The translations under genes were made by a program, and so were the position numbers. A DNA stretch of 64,000 nt from Monodelphis domestica (Eukaryota; Chordata; Mammalia; Didelphimorphia; Didelphidae), in the NCBI RefSeq assembly GCF_027887165.1, contig NC_077228.1, forward strand, positions 102,395,362 to 102,459,361. Direction: 5' to 3'. A model generated the notes under the pieces. The model searched no databases. It was not told where the DNA came from and saw nothing but the letters and a program-made list of their open reading frames with translations. This document shows, one piece after another, positions 12,601 to 27,600 of the stretch (positions are counted from its first letter, which is position 1; each line of letters starts with the position of its first letter).

Positions 12601-15600
12601 AGGGCAGGATGAGAAACCCTAAAGCTCAGAAATAGCTTAGCCTGGTAATCACAAAGCCAAAAGGAAAAAAAAAAAACAACTTTATGGGGAAACAGAGGAA
12701 GATCAAAGAAGGAATGGGAAACCCATATGAAGTAACTGAGATAGTGACAGTGGCTGATGCAGAGAATATATACCCACCCTACTCTTATTTCCTTCTGTTT
12801 TCTCTCCCAAGAAAGATCCTTAAAAAAGAAATTGAAGCCTAAAACAGAAAAGGAACAGCCAGCTCCTCTTGATGAGTTCTAGTTGTTGTTAATCTTTCAT
12901 TTTTGAAGAGGAGCCATCACAGGATAATGTCTTGACATGTGCATGTACTAGGTTTAAGTGAGGCAGAGTTGCTAGTTTTCAAAGTCCAGTGGCAAGACAA
13001 AAGTCAGATGCCCGGGAGGCAGTGGAATGACCTTGGCATCTTTCATATCTGACCAAGCTCTCAGTGCTCCACAGAGCCTGCTTCAGGCACTGGAAACAAA
13101 CTGTTCTCATCCACCCATTCCATTGGGGGAACTCCCCACCCCTACTTCACCAATGGGTTTGTAGCCTGTTGGATTTCCCCCGCTTGATTTAGTTCATCTA
13201 CTGAAAGAGTTTTACTAGGGTGTGGCCTCTGTGCATTTTACACTTTTTGGAGCCACAAATGACAGTTAAGTGCCAAGAAGACATTAAAGGCATATAAATA
13301 GCCCTGGAAAAAGGCTTTTTTAATGAATAAGGCTAACAATGTAGCAAGTGTTTGAATAGCATGAATTTTTTAACGAGTCTGAGAAGGAATGCTTTTAAAT
13401 AGATGCACTCAATTATAAGAAAAATGAAAGTGTGAGAATGCTGCACTGAGATCCATCATCAGATTTGACCTCTATCTTCCTAACTCTGCTAAGGCTAGAC
13501 CATCAATTCACAACTTTTTTCCAGGATGACATCATTTGTCTTAAGTTATAGTGTTAACAAGAGTCTTTTTCCTTTACCAAACTAGCATTGCTTTTTGGAA
13601 ACGGCTTAAAAAAACATTTTTGCCCCATTTTCCATAAGGGAACTTGAGGTTGTAAATAAGGTGCTTTTGATCAGAGGTTTAAAAAAAAAAAGTAACCACA
13701 AAATGGACACTAGGTGGCACTGCTCCATCTCAATTCCAGAAGTTGTTTCTACATTACCAAGAAAGGACATAACAAAATTCAGCAGAATGAGAATGGTAAC
13801 TGAGAGGAGAGAGAGCTACCAGCTGTAGCTGCCAGAGAAAAGGCTTCTGTGACAGCAATCATATTGGTCTTCTATAATCGCATCTCTAGAAAAGTGTAGA
13901 AACTCCACAGTTAATCAGTCTCTTCTGCAAGTTACTAATTCTATCCACATTTCTAAAGGTCTACAGTTATTCTGAAAGTAGGCTATCAAATTCATGACTA
14001 AAATCAGTTATCACTCTTAACCTACAAGGACCATTCCACACTCCCAGGCCCCTCTCTAGACTCCACATGGCCCCGCCCCTTCTGCTGCTCTGCCCTGCCC
14101 TCCCCCCATTCCCCATCCCCACAGTCTGAGCTACTTCAGTGCTGAGTTCCCCAGATAAGGGAGGGAATTTATGTAAAGTGAAAATATTCACTCTTTTTGG
14201 CTTTTATTACAGTTTTATAGTCAATAAAACTGCTTTTTCATCTTACCTTATTTTGTGGACACTGTCCTAAGAGTTCTTGCTGAAGCTGCTTCATTTTTTC
14301 CAGTCCAGAATCCAAAAGAATGTTCATACCTAAACTTACTCCATCACAAATGGCATTTATGAAGTCCTCCTAAAAATGTATGCATTAAAACTCAAATGCT
14401 GTTTTATGTTTTTTAACATTATCACAGAATGGTTTCACTGGAATTTATGGATGCTTTTCAGGATGACAATATGTTTTATAATCATTAAGTAGATTAAGAT
14501 AAAACAATAAGCTAAAGAATGACATGTGTCCAATGTCCTATAATATTTGCAATGAGCACATTTTTCAATTTTGAGTTTAACTTGTACTTATATTGAGAAT
14601 AATTATTTCTTAGCTTAAGTAGAATCTTGTATTCTGATGACAAATATCAGTACCAAAAAAATCCATTAAGTCTGCATTCCTACTCACAGATAGCTCATAT
14701 TTGTAACAATCCCAATTCAGTCTCTTTTTGGGAAGGGAATGAGGGAAGGGCCTGTGATTCAATAATGTGGGGAAATCCAAATGTGGAAACTCCCCCCACT
14801 GATGCTGATCAGCAATTCATCTGAAACTTATACTTTGATGAGAATTGCCTTTTGCTCTAAGAAGTTAAATGACTTACCTATGATGACACATTATAATTGG
14901 GAAAGCCTAACTTCACAGTTCACTGTGAGACAACTTCATTCTTGCTATAGGTTACTAATAGCTAATGATTTTAATTAAAATGGAAAGTAGACTATATTCC
15001 TCAAAACAAATGATTAATCTTTATGAGAGAAGTATTAACAACACCCTTATTTACTGTCAATCTTCTCATTTTTTCTTATATAACATGTAATGATTGTTTC
15101 CAAAAAGACAATAATTTCTATTGATTGCTTTAAAAAAAGATCAAATCACACTAAAAAAAACTATCAACAGACAATAGATTTATAGTTATAAAAAGAAAAA
15201 TTTAGGATTACTCAATTACTCAAATTAGGATTACTCAATCTTAACAAGATCCTTTAATCTTACAATTAAAATATTTTAAAGTCTAAGCTCTTGAAATTTA
15301 TGCATCATATCTTTTCTAGAAAAGTAAAAAGAACTTCTCATCAATTTAAAAAATTCATTACTGTAGTAACCTTCTTACATACCCCCACACATTTTTTTTC
15401 CTAAGCCCTTACTTTCTGTCTTAGAATCAATAATATTTAGTATTGGTTTCAAGGGAGAAAAATGATAATAGGTAGGTAAATGGGGTTAAATGACTTGTCC
15501 AGGGTCACATAGCTAGGAAGTGCCTGAGGCCAGAGTTGAGCCCAAGACCACCTGGTTCTCTATCCACTGTTCTACCTTAGCCGGACCTCAACCTCTCCCT

Positions 15601-18600
15601 TGGCTCCCCAATATGTCTTAAAAAATAATATAACTTTACCTGAAGATACACCATTTCATCCCTACTGTTTTCTGAAAGATGCAATTTGGTTCCTTTAAGA
15701 ATTGCCAACTGTCCCACATATTTTACTGCCTGTAGCATGGTTTGGATCATTTTCTTTTGAGCCTCATTCACCATTGATGAAATATCTGAACAGCATCCCT
15801 GAAACGTTAAAATAAGTCAGTTTGTTAGATTGTGAATACTAGAGTTGAGAAAGCAGTGACAAGAAAATATGAGAAAACTAATTTGATATACAATGGTACA
15901 ATTGACTATGCGTCACAGAAATTAGAACAATTTTCACTTTAATGTTTTTTATAGTAAATGTAAAAGGCAGCATGAAACAGTTAGTAGAAGTCTGGCTTTG
16001 GAGTTAGGAAGTTCTGAGTTCAAGTCTAGATTTTGCCACATACTGACTGTAACTCTTAAATACAACTCTTAAGGCAAGTCTCTTAATCTTTATTTGCCTC
16101 AGTTTTCTCAACTATAAAATGGAGATAATAATTCCAGGATTGTTGTGAGGATAAAAATGAGATATTTACAAAGTAGTTAGCACAGTGCCTGGTGCATAGT
16201 AAATACTTAATCTATTCCATTCATTTAATCTATCAAGGCCCCACACAACTCTCTAAGACTATAATTTGCAAAGCAGTTGCACTTTGGTGCACTGGAGTTC
16301 CCAATAGATTTATGTAAATAAAATATAATGAAGACAAACTAGCTTCCTAGGGTTTATGGTTTCGAGAAAATCTCATTACAAAAGTGAGAAAACCATTTAT
16401 GCACACTTATACGAACATACCTAAATATACACCTTCACCAAAGTTCTAACTCTAAAGGGCTTTCATGGCATGAAGGTAAGATTGGGTTCTAGAAGCTACA
16501 TTCTTTTTTTTTTCCAGAAGCTACAATTCTAAAGGAAATACCAGTGAAAAAGAAGCTCTGCAAGGTTCAGTTACCAGATTGGATAGGATTCAAGTAAAAG
16601 TCTAATGACTAACTGATTACTATTTCAGGATAAGTTCAGAAAGGCTCCTCTTCACCAGGTTGGCAGACAAGTCCTAAATTTTTCAACCACTGCAATCCTC
16701 AGGCTGTTTCATAAAATTGTGACCTATGTAAGTGAAACTAGTACCCACATTAAAAAACAAAATTTGTTTTGGGTCAGTCCTGACTTCATTAGTATAGGCA
16801 ACTACCCAACTCTATCCTGACCTGCTTCAAAACTTATCATGTTAACCTCCAGGAAGTGATGCAGAGCGATAGGAGCAGAACCAGGAGAACATTGTACACA
16901 AAGGCTGATAAACTGTGGTACAATAGAATGGACTTCCCCATTAATGGTAATGCAGTGATCCTGAACAACTTGGAGGAATCTCTGAGAAAAATCACTATCC
17001 ACATTCAAAGGAAACAATGTGGGAGTAAAAACACCAAAGAAAAACAACTGCTTGATTACATGGGCCAAGGGGATATGATTGGGGATGTAGACTCTAAATG
17101 AACAACCTAGAGCAAACACCAACAACATAGAAAAGGTTCTGATCAAGGTCACATGTAATACCCAGTGGAATTGCATGTCGGCTACAGGAAGGGCAGGGGG
17201 AGGGGAGGGAGGAATAAAATATGAGTTTTGTAACCAAGGAATAATGTTTGAAATTGACCAAATTTAAAAAAAAAACTTATCATGTTAGCTAGTTGCCAGG
17301 GACACTGTGAGGGGGGCTTGTACAAGGTCTTATAGTCAGTCTAGGTCAGAGTGAGGATGTGAAACCAGGTTTTCCTTAGAGATCAGCTCTCTCTCCATTA
17401 TGTTAGGATGGCTCTCACCATACACACTCAAAATTACAGCTTCCTAAAGTATTGATGCATGGATATGCACAGATACAGAAATAAATATACACACATGTAT
17501 ATAAATGTATATGTAATATGTGTTCTGACAAAAATGTCAGAGAACCCTAACAACAATAACAGCTCTTCATATTTGCCACTGATTTCATCTGCTGCCACTC
17601 CCCAATGGTTTAAATTCTCAAACCTTAGCCATGACCTCTTTTGTGGTCACATGGCAAAATATGACATAAAAACTAGCTATATGGAGTATACTAACCACTT
17701 GATGATGTTATAAGAACTTAAAGGATAAAACCTATACCTTGTACAATGTAGTACCCAAAAAGCATTTGTGTTTTAGTACACTGGTATGCTTTTTGGAAGC
17801 TGCTTGACTCTGTGTCCATTCCATATGGGAAGTGTAAGGTTGCAAATGAGGTACTCCTCTTATGCACAGGTAAATGGTGGCAGTTAAAGCACAGTTTTGT
17901 TCAGCTTCCTTCCTGGACTCTTTCTTCCCTGTGTCCCAGGCCCTCTCATTCTAATTGATGATCTTTCTTCCACCCTATACTATATTTCATACACATTTAT
18001 TCTAAGTAAAATTGTTGGATAGGCAACTTGTTGACCTACTACTGAGTATTCCTAGCATACCTTTAACTAGTAAAAGCATATATGCATAATACTTGTACTA
18101 TATCTGAAGAGAGCTAAGTACCTATATGCTAATTATGTTAATTACCTTGTGCTTATTAACTCAAAAACAATCTTAGACTCTGCTTCAAAGAAAGTCTCTT
18201 CCAATAAAGCAAAGTTATATGTAGCAATTTTTCATAAAAATTTTAAGGATTATGAAATTTTAGTCATAGGGAGGTAAATCATGAAAAATACAAATATGAA
18301 TAAAACACATTAAACATAACTGTCTAAATTTCTTAAACAGCACATATATCAAACAAGGTAAAGATATAAATATCGAATTCTAATTTATATCTAACAAAAT
18401 TATTTCCAAGCCACAGGCAGTGGCCCACTTAACTTCAAGAAATATTTAGATGGCTCAGTGGATTGAGAGCAAGGCTTAGAGATGGGAGGTCCTAGGTTCA
18501 AATCAGACCTCAGATACTTCCTAGCTGTGTGACCCTGGGCAAGTCACTTAACCTCCACTGCCTAGCTCTCACCAGTCTTCTGCCTTAAAGCCAATATACA

Positions 18601-21600
18601 GTATTGATTCTGAGATAGAATCAATAGGTTTTTTTTTTTTAAAGAGGAAAAAAAAAGAAAAGAAATATTTAGTACAACAAAATTCAAGTACAATAATAAT
18701 TTGAAGTGACTCAGACCTTAATGCAATGAAATATGACCAGGAATAAATGTTTGTTCAGTGCTGAAGAAGAAATCCAGGATTTGTCCTATTTTTTCAGAAC
18801 TTTTGGTAATGAACTGTACATATTCATCAGTATAAAAAGCTGTCCCAAGTTAACATTTCCTTAGCTTGCCTCCCCACACATTTTTACAGAAACTTTACAG
18901 AGTACTAGAAGAAAAGAACAAAAACACAGCTTCCTTGACACCCCTTCAGACATTTTGGGTACTAAGGTAAAAGAAAATCCACTGATTAGAACAAGACTTT
19001 GCCCTTTTCCTTTAAAGTCTTTTTGGGACCAAATAGTTTCATTCCCTCAAGAAGAGAGTTTCTAAAGTACCTCTAAGTAAAAATTTCAGGGGCAGTCTGA
19101 TGGCAGGGGACAAATTCAGATCAACTTACCTGCAAAAACAATTGTAAGTATCCTCCCAATTTTTTAACTTCCTGTGTCAAGTCATCGTCAGGTCTGGAAA
19201 TAGACTGTGGAAAATCATCAAGCCAATGTTTGGTTAGAACAACAAGCTGTTCAAAAGCAGATGTCATCTGTATACAAAATGACTGGATCACTCGATCAGT
19301 AGAAAAAACTACAAAAAAGCAGAAGATTGATCAGCAACAATCTCCAAATAAAAGAAAATTTTATTCTGAAAACACATGTACATTTTTAACATGGGCAAAA
19401 CCGATCCATAATATGACAAGCAATAATTCAAATCATAGCAAAAAATGTAGAAAGCAATTGCTAAAAATCTCAGATGGCACTCACAGTTATCTTGACTTTC
19501 TTCATCTTGTTGTTCATAAGCTTTGGAAATGGAAATCACACAAGCATGAATTTTAAGAAAATTAGTAATTAAGCTGTCTACCATAGTCTTTTCCTCATCA
19601 TCACTTTGACTGAGGAAATCTAATGCTGAACCAATCAAATCCTTGCAAATTCCAGGCAGAAAAGATTCTGTTGAATTTGAATAAATGCTGCTGGATTTCT
19701 CCATTAAGCCTATATAAACAGAAAATAATGAACAAAAAAGATAGCTGTTATAACTAGCACTCAATCTTTGAAACAAACCTATCCTTTGAAGGAATAATTT
19801 CAGAATCACAGAATCAATCCTGCATATATATTTTAGAGAAATTTACATTTTAAAATTGTTATAATTTTGAAAAAATTCTCAAGTATGAAATGGTAGTCAA
19901 ATTATTAAATCCTGGCACAAATATTTAATCAAACTAACAAAATCTAGAACGTTTTCTTTTGCAAATTTTCCCCATGATTTAACTATGTTACTAAAATGCT
20001 CTAAAATGCTAATTAATAAATTTGATAGAAAAAATACCTGATGAATGTGAAGAATTTAAATTCTTAATTGGATGAACTTTTATATCTTGTAAACATCCAG
20101 AAATTCTCCTATTCTTCATCAAACTCTTGCTCCTACCAAAAAAGAATGGCCATAAAATGAAGTTATATTACATGTTATATTCTTATAATGAATCACTTTT
20201 TTCCAAAGGAAGCAGAATATCCCATTTCATCAAATATCTATTAATATGAAAAAAATAATAAAATTTCAGTGGTTAACTTAGATTATATTACTGATGAATG
20301 GGTAGTAGTAGATAGGCTGAAGTGTCACATAACCCCTTAAAATAATTTCTGTTGGCTCTGCAATAGGTGATCTGCTAAATTCTTAGTAAAAGTATTTTAA
20401 ACTGAGTGCCTCCACCTTTCATGATACCTACCTCTTGTAATATACCTTCTGACCCTTCCAGTCTATTGAAATTACCATGGAAGGTCATTAATGATCACTT
20501 AGTTTCTAAGTATGATAACTTGGGGCTATTTTCCCATAGGCTGCCCTACTCTTGGCTGGACTTCTTTTGCTCACTGTTTTTGATGAGACAATGATTTAAG
20601 GGGAGAAGCTAGGTGACACTGAGAAATGGGCCTGGTCCTGGGCCTTTTGAATTTGTTTTCTTCCTTTTTAGTTGAAGAGAATAGAGCCTCCAATTTTGAG
20701 ATTTGAAATGTTAAGAGTGTGAAGGTTCAGGTTTTCCAGCATCCAGATAGTGCACCCCAAGAAATGACTTTTTCTTTCTTTACCTTCTGCCTTAAAATTG
20801 ATACTAAATATTGGTTTCAAGGCAGAAGACTGGCAAGCACTAAGCAACTGGGATTAAGTGACTTGCCCAGTGTCACATAGCTAGGAAGTATCTATGGTCA
20901 CATTTGAACTCAGGACCTCCCATCTCTGGGACTGGCTTTCTACCCAGTAAGCCCCCTAACTGATTCAGGAATTACTTTCAAGCTCTAGTTTAGGAATAGC
21001 TGAGATGAGAACTCATTTGGCAATTATGCCACTCTGATAGATGTGAGGTGGTATCTCAGAGTTGTTTAAATTTACATTTCTCTAATCAATAGTGATTTGG
21101 AACATTTTCTCATATGACTACAGAGAGTTTTAATTTCTTCATCTGGGAACTTCTTGTTCATATTCTTTGACCACTTATAAATAGGGGAATGCTTTGTATT
21201 CTTATAAATTTTGACTCAGTTCATTTGGGTTTTCAGAGACCCGTGCTAAAAAATTTTTTCACCAATCTGTCATTTCCCATCTGATCTTGGTTGTATTGAT
21301 TTTAAATAAAAACTTTTTAACTTAATGTAATCAAAATTATCCATTTCATTTTTCATAATGTTTTCTATGTTTTTTATCATAAATTCTTCCTTTATTCATA
21401 AGTCTGTCAGATAACTTTCTATGTTCTCCTAACTGGTTTATGGTATCCCTCTTTATTTTAGATCAAATATATATTTTGACTTTATATTAGCCTAGTTTCT
21501 GCTATATTGTTTTCCAATTTTCCTTAAATTTTTTGTCAAATAGTTCTTCCCCAAATAGCTCTGGTCTCTGGATTTATAAAACAATTAGTTATTACAGTCA

Positions 21601-24600
21601 TTAACTACTGTGTGTTGATTTCTAACCTATTCCATTGATCCATTGTTCTATTTCTTAGTATCATTGTATTGTATTATTAATTCTTGCTGTCTTAGTATCA
21701 TTGTATTGTATTATTATAGTTTGATATCTGGTACAACTAGGCCTCTTCATATTTTTTTTCATTAATTCCCTTGATATTCTTGACCTTTTGTTCTTCCAAA
21801 TGAATTTTATTATTTTTTCAGGCACTAGGAAATTTTTTTCAGGTAATTTGATTGGTATGGTGATATAAAAGGTAAATTAATTTAGGTAGGATTGCAATTT
21901 TCATTTCATTATACTGGCTTGGCCTGTCCATGAGCAATTAATATTTTTCTAATTGTTTAGGACTGACTTTATTTGTAATTGTGTTTATATGGTTGTTGAG
22001 TTTCTCTTGGTTAATATACTCCCAGATATTTTATATTAACAAAATAAAAATTAGAATGACAAAAGAAGAGGGGAACAGGGATTTGGGTATTTAGAGAAAA
22101 TTTCAGAAATAATTTGTCAAAGTAAGCACCCTATATGTGTAAATATAATAGCTAAACTTTGCTCCTCAGAAGAGATTACATTTCCATCCCTCCTCTGCAG
22201 AGGTAGAAGACTACAACTATGGGTCACTGCCTATATGGTCAGATTGAGTTGATGTGCTGGTTAATTTTTCTGAACTGAATTTTTTCCCCTCTTTTTTTAA
22301 TTCCTTTTTACATATGATGGCTTGTTGGGTAGAGGAGGAGGAGGAATGTATTTGGGAACAAAATTAATAAAAAATACTCAACTTTTATCAAATATGTGAA
22401 AATTCTTCAAAAATTGCTTTCACTGCCAGAGTGGGTACATATTTGTAGAATATCCACATACTAAAATCATTTACTAATATCATGCTGGCTTGCGAACTGG
22501 TACTTTTCTATTAATGAATCATAACATGTGTTCTAAGCCAGGCTTACTTAACAAAATTTTTGCTTTACACTCCAAATGCTGCTACAACAACATGTCAGCA
22601 GCAACATTTTATTAACTTTGCTTTCATCAACATTGTTAATTTCTTTCCTGAATCTGTTTAAAGAAATGCAAGTTCCTTAAATTTTTCTTGCGGTTCCTTC
22701 TGTCTCCACAAAATACTCTCTCCTGACTCCATTCTCTCAGGACAGGAGTAGAAATGATTGTAGCTCTGGGCCTTGTAACTTCCATTTTGTTTTCTCAAAG
22801 GCAAGGGTTCTTAGCTTTTCTGGGTATCATAAACCAATCCTGGCAATTTGATGAAGTCTATGGACCCCTTCTCAGACTCAGGTTTTTAAGTGCACCAAAT
22901 AAAATTCAAAAATAGCCAATTACAATGATTCTTTTGATTTTGCTTTGTTAATTCTTGCTGTCTTGTGAGATCATGAGCTTCTACTTGCCCAATTCTAGTC
23001 TTTAAAGACTGATTGTCAGCTACAATCTTTTGATTTTCCTTTTCAGTTTGGTCTATCCAGCAGGTCAATTCTGGTCTCCAATTTGCTTATTACTTCATTT
23101 GATTTCTGTGCCTCCTTTTCCATTTGGGCAATTTTGTTTTTTTAGCTGTTATTTCTTTTTGTATTACTTTCATTTCTTTTTCTCACTTTTCTTCTAACTT
23201 TCTTACTTGGCTCTTAAACTCCTTTGTTCTTTGAGAGCTTGTGACCAATTTCCATTTTTTTTAAAAGTTTGGATGTATTTGCTTATTTGTCACTTTCTGA
23301 GGTTGCTTCTGTATTTTACTCTTTTTCTCCACAGAAATTATTCAGATTCAAGAGGGTTTTTTTTTTCTGTTGATTATTCCTTTTGCCACTAGTGGATTGG
23401 GGTTCCTGCATGTTGGTGGACATTGGTTTCTTAGCTTCTGTCTCACAGGGCTTTACCTTGGTAGTATCTTCCCTTCCCAGTCAGAAGCCTGAGTAAGGAC
23501 AGGTAGATCTGTGATGTTCTTTGTGTAGTGTGTTTTAAAGCATTTTGCCCTTAAGCTATCTTTCCAGCCCCTGCTGCCTTGACAGTAGCCAACTCTGTGC
23601 TCTGCTGCCAAGGCTCTGCACTCTTCAGCCTCAAGTCCTGCTGCCAAGGCATTGCTGCCCTCAGGGGTAAGTCTGTGGTGCTTTCAGCCAGGCCCTGATG
23701 GCATAGTTACCAGGCACTGGGATGAGACACTGTTGTTCTGCAATAAAATAGTCTGATTTAGCTGACTATAAATACACAGTATATGCACTGTTGACCCTTA
23801 AAAGTAGTACTCTAGGGGGCAGCTAGGTGGCACAGTGGATTGAGAGTCAGGCCTAGCGATAGATGAGAGGTCCTAGGTTCAAATCTGACCTCAGACACTT
23901 CCCAGCCATGTGACCCTGGGGCAAGTCACTTGACCCCCATTGCCTAGCCCTTATCACTCTTCTGCCTTGAAGCCAATACACAGTATTGACTCCAAGACAG
24001 AAGGTAATGGTTTAAAAAAAAAAGTAGCAGTCTGTATTTAAGAAAAAAAATTTGAAAGGAACATGACAAAGAATTTCTCTAGTTTTAGTGTATACATTGT
24101 CTTAATAGATTAGTATAGGAACAGAAAAAATTTTCCTAGTTTAAAGTTGTAATACTGTACTATATTATATACCAAAACAAATCCTATTTCTTTTAATATA
24201 GGATAATAGATTGAGGTATGGAAAGAATCAGAAAGGTCATGTTTTTATACTTTAATGTTTTTTTAACAGTTGATAGAGAAACATTCAGATTCAGCCATCT
24301 TACACTAGGACAAGTTAGTTTATCTCTTTGGGCCTCTGTTTCTATATGTGTAAAATATACGGGTTAGACTCTTTGACTTATTTTTTTTTTAACCCTTACC
24401 TTCCATTTTAGAATCAATACAATGTATCAGTTCTAAGGCAGGAGAGTGGTAACGGCTAGGCAAAGGGGATTAAGTGGCTTGCCCAGGGTCACACAACTAG
24501 AAAGGGTTTGAAGCCTGGACTGTCCATCTCCAGATCTGGCTTTCTATCTACTGAGCTACACAGCTGCCCTCTAAGACTCTTTGATTTCTAAAGTTCTTTT

Positions 24601-27600
24601 CATTTGTGACTTGTTTAGTTAGGAAGTGAAGTATGGTCTTATCAAATTATGAAGGAGAGAGAATCAGAGGCATGGGCACTCCAAAGCAATAGATAATCTA
24701 AAACTCCTAATTTGCTCACTCTTTTCCCTTTCCCCCAATATATTGCTTAGAATAGAATAATTTTAACATCAAGTACTCTACTTACTAAAAAGTTCTCAAA
24801 GGAATAATTACAAACTATTAACAATATAAGATTGTACTAAAATCACTAATAGTTAAGAGAAATGCAAAGCAAAGCAAAGCAGATTGGCAAAAATAGCAAA
24901 AGATGAGAAAAATCAATGTTGGTGGGGTTGTAAAACAACACAGACCCTAATATGTTTTCACAGGGCCTTCACCTAGAACAATCATTCTGGAAAGCAATTT
25001 GGAATTATGCTAAGAAAGCTTTATTAACTCAGAGATTTCACCGATAGTCATTTATTCCCCAAAGGGTCAAAGATAGGAAAGTCCAACACACTCTAAAATA
25101 CAAGCATTTTTTGAAATTGCAAAGAACTGGAAACAAAGTAATTGTCCACATCAAATGAGGTATGGTTATACAAATTGTGACACATGGATGTGATGGAATA
25201 TTACTGCCCCATAAGCAATAATGAATTCCATCTGCAAGATTGAATCAGCCTTGGTTCTCAAACCTCATCAGTATCCTCTGTCACTGACTGGAGAGAAGAG
25301 CCATGAGCTCCAAAATCTCCAGTTAAGGAGGAGGCTCAGGACATTCATTTCCCTGTCCCTTTTCAGCCACCTTTTGTGTATTGTCCTTAAGATCAGGGAC
25401 TATCTTTTTTTTTTTAATATTTGTATCACCAAAGCTTAGCATAATGCCTGGCATACAGCAGGTACTTAATAAATGATTTCTGATTGATTGAACTGATGCA
25501 AAATAAAAATAATCAGAATCAGATACAAGAGGCATATTAAGTATAATATGAATGGAAACAATAGTAACAACAAAATTGAAACTAAAAGAGTTGTAATTAG
25601 AACAAAATTTAGCCTCAACTAAGAGAACTGTTTCTCCCCTACCTGCATATTCTGAGCATTTAAGAGCTATAGAGCATTTCCCCCTCTCTTTCCTTCTTAT
25701 TGTTTTTTATAAGAAATTGCTCTTTGGATGTGGGAGGGATATCATGGAAAATGAAGGTAAAATGCAAACAAAAAAGATAGCCGAGGTTAAAAAGTGCCAG
25801 AGATTCTACAAGGAACTTGAGTAAACCTATATATTTGTATCAAAGCAGATGTCATTATCCTCTCTTCTACAGAAGCCCTTAAAGAGTGAATTTTTCAAAA
25901 TTTCATGATGGGTCCCCAAATTCTCTTTCATGATTAATCTTATGATAACACTTCTTTGGAAAATAATTAGCTGATTTTATGGATGTAGTCTAAAGCCATG
26001 AAATAGAAGTTGATGCTGGGTAACTGGCTGGTAAGGGGTTGACACCTATGGAATCTTGGGAGTTCAAAAGACCCTCAGAGATAAAGTCTAATCTAAAAAC
26101 TCCCTTTGAAGCATTCAGGACATTTGGTCATCCAGCCTCTGCCCAAAGACCTCCAGTGATGAGAAATCCACTGCCTCCAAATTCAGCCTTGGACACTTTT
26201 TAAATAGATCTAATGGTTAAGATGCCTTTTCACATATCAAGACCAAATCTGCTTCTTTGTAACCCACACTGAACGTTTCCAATTCTATCCTCTTGGGCCC
26301 AGAAGAATAAATGTAATCTCTCTTTCACATGGCAGCTAAAATTAAACCAGAACTTATTAGACTCTCTCTATATCAACTCGGGCAGGGAACTGTGTTGTAC
26401 AAAATCGCTCCCAGTTGATAGAAATGATTTTTCTTTGAAATCTTTCACTCTGCTTTTAAAATTTCCTATGGTTTAGTTACCAAGAAACATTTATATCTAT
26501 TTGGAACCTTTTCCCATATTTGAGGACATGCTCTATTTATCACCCAGATTTATAGTTTCAAGAGTACTTATATTATAATTGATAGTATTTAAAATTGTAA
26601 ACTTAATAATGTAATATCATAGAGATGCCAAGATGTGGAGAAAACTGGACTTAAAATAATAAGCATGGGGGGCAGCTGGGTAGCTCAATGGATTGAGAGC
26701 CAGGCCTAGAGAGGGGAAGTCCTAGGTTCAAATCTGACCTCAAACACTTCCTAGTTGTGTGACCCTGGGCAAGTTACTTGACACCCATTGCCTAGCCCTT
26801 ACCACTATTCTGTCTTGGAACCAATACATAGTATTGATTCCAAGATGGAAGGTTAGGGTTTTAAAAAATAATAATAATAATAATAATAAGCATGATTAAT
26901 CTTTTATACTAAAATTAGATTTATGACAGGTCATATAACTTCATAACAGCAATGAAATACTATTTTTTTGTGTTCCCCTTCAACCTGAATGACAAGAAAT
27001 TTAATACTTAAAATATACTGTAATTTGACCAGTTTTATAATAATCCTCATAAAAGATGGCCAGATTCTATTTTAACATATATAAAGCATGTCAAAAACAA
27101 AACAAAAAGGCAGTTCCTTTAAAATAAATGAAAACTCCATGTATGGGGAAAAAATACATTATTTACCTCCTTCTAGAAAATGATGAGACTGTTGTATTTG
27201 CTAAATCAGGTTCCCATTCATCTACAGGATCATAAAAGATATCTTCACCTTTAATACCACTATTACTCTAAGAAAAGAAAAAAGAATTTATTCTGGTTAA
27301 TTTTTTTCCTTTGACTTTACCTCCTGGCACACACTGATTGCATTCTGGTCACCATATTCATTCTCTGGAATCTGCCCCTGAGACACTAAGCTTTTGGTTT
27401 ATCTCCTCTGGTCTAGGTCTCCACATAATCTCTACATCGTGACACTAAGCCACCTCACCTCTCTTTCCAGGTCTCCCTTATCTGTCATATTCCAACCAGA
27501 AAAATCTGAATTCCTTGATTGCTTGTATTTGTATTACCAGGGTTTAGCATGGCGCCTGGTACATACATAGTAAGTGCTTAATAAATGCTAATTCCATCCT

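Larger units (their letters stand above)
13260..15390. other. KIF14: Introns around exon w25, little recognised
   Basis: Apart from exon w25 and the CTCF-like motif, a C-rich stretch at about 14035-14125 stands out from the AT-rich background. It has no clear start codon context or promoter elements, and I could not assign it. The rest is plain AT-rich intron. Confidence 0.4.

Noticed and set aside
13967..14191. 74-residue minus-strand frame in a C-rich stretch
   Set aside because: No homology recognised, no splice context linking it to KIF14; the exon nearby is 14247-14369.
18440..18520. tRNA gene from the A and B box-like text in the SINE head
   Set aside because: The promoter-like boxes belong to a tRNA-derived SINE; no cloverleaf tRNA with acceptor stem was seen.
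19309..19809. 166-residue minus-strand open frame as a separate gene
   Set aside because: Its centre (19485-19709) is KIF14 exon w22; both ends run past clear GT and AG splice sites into intron.
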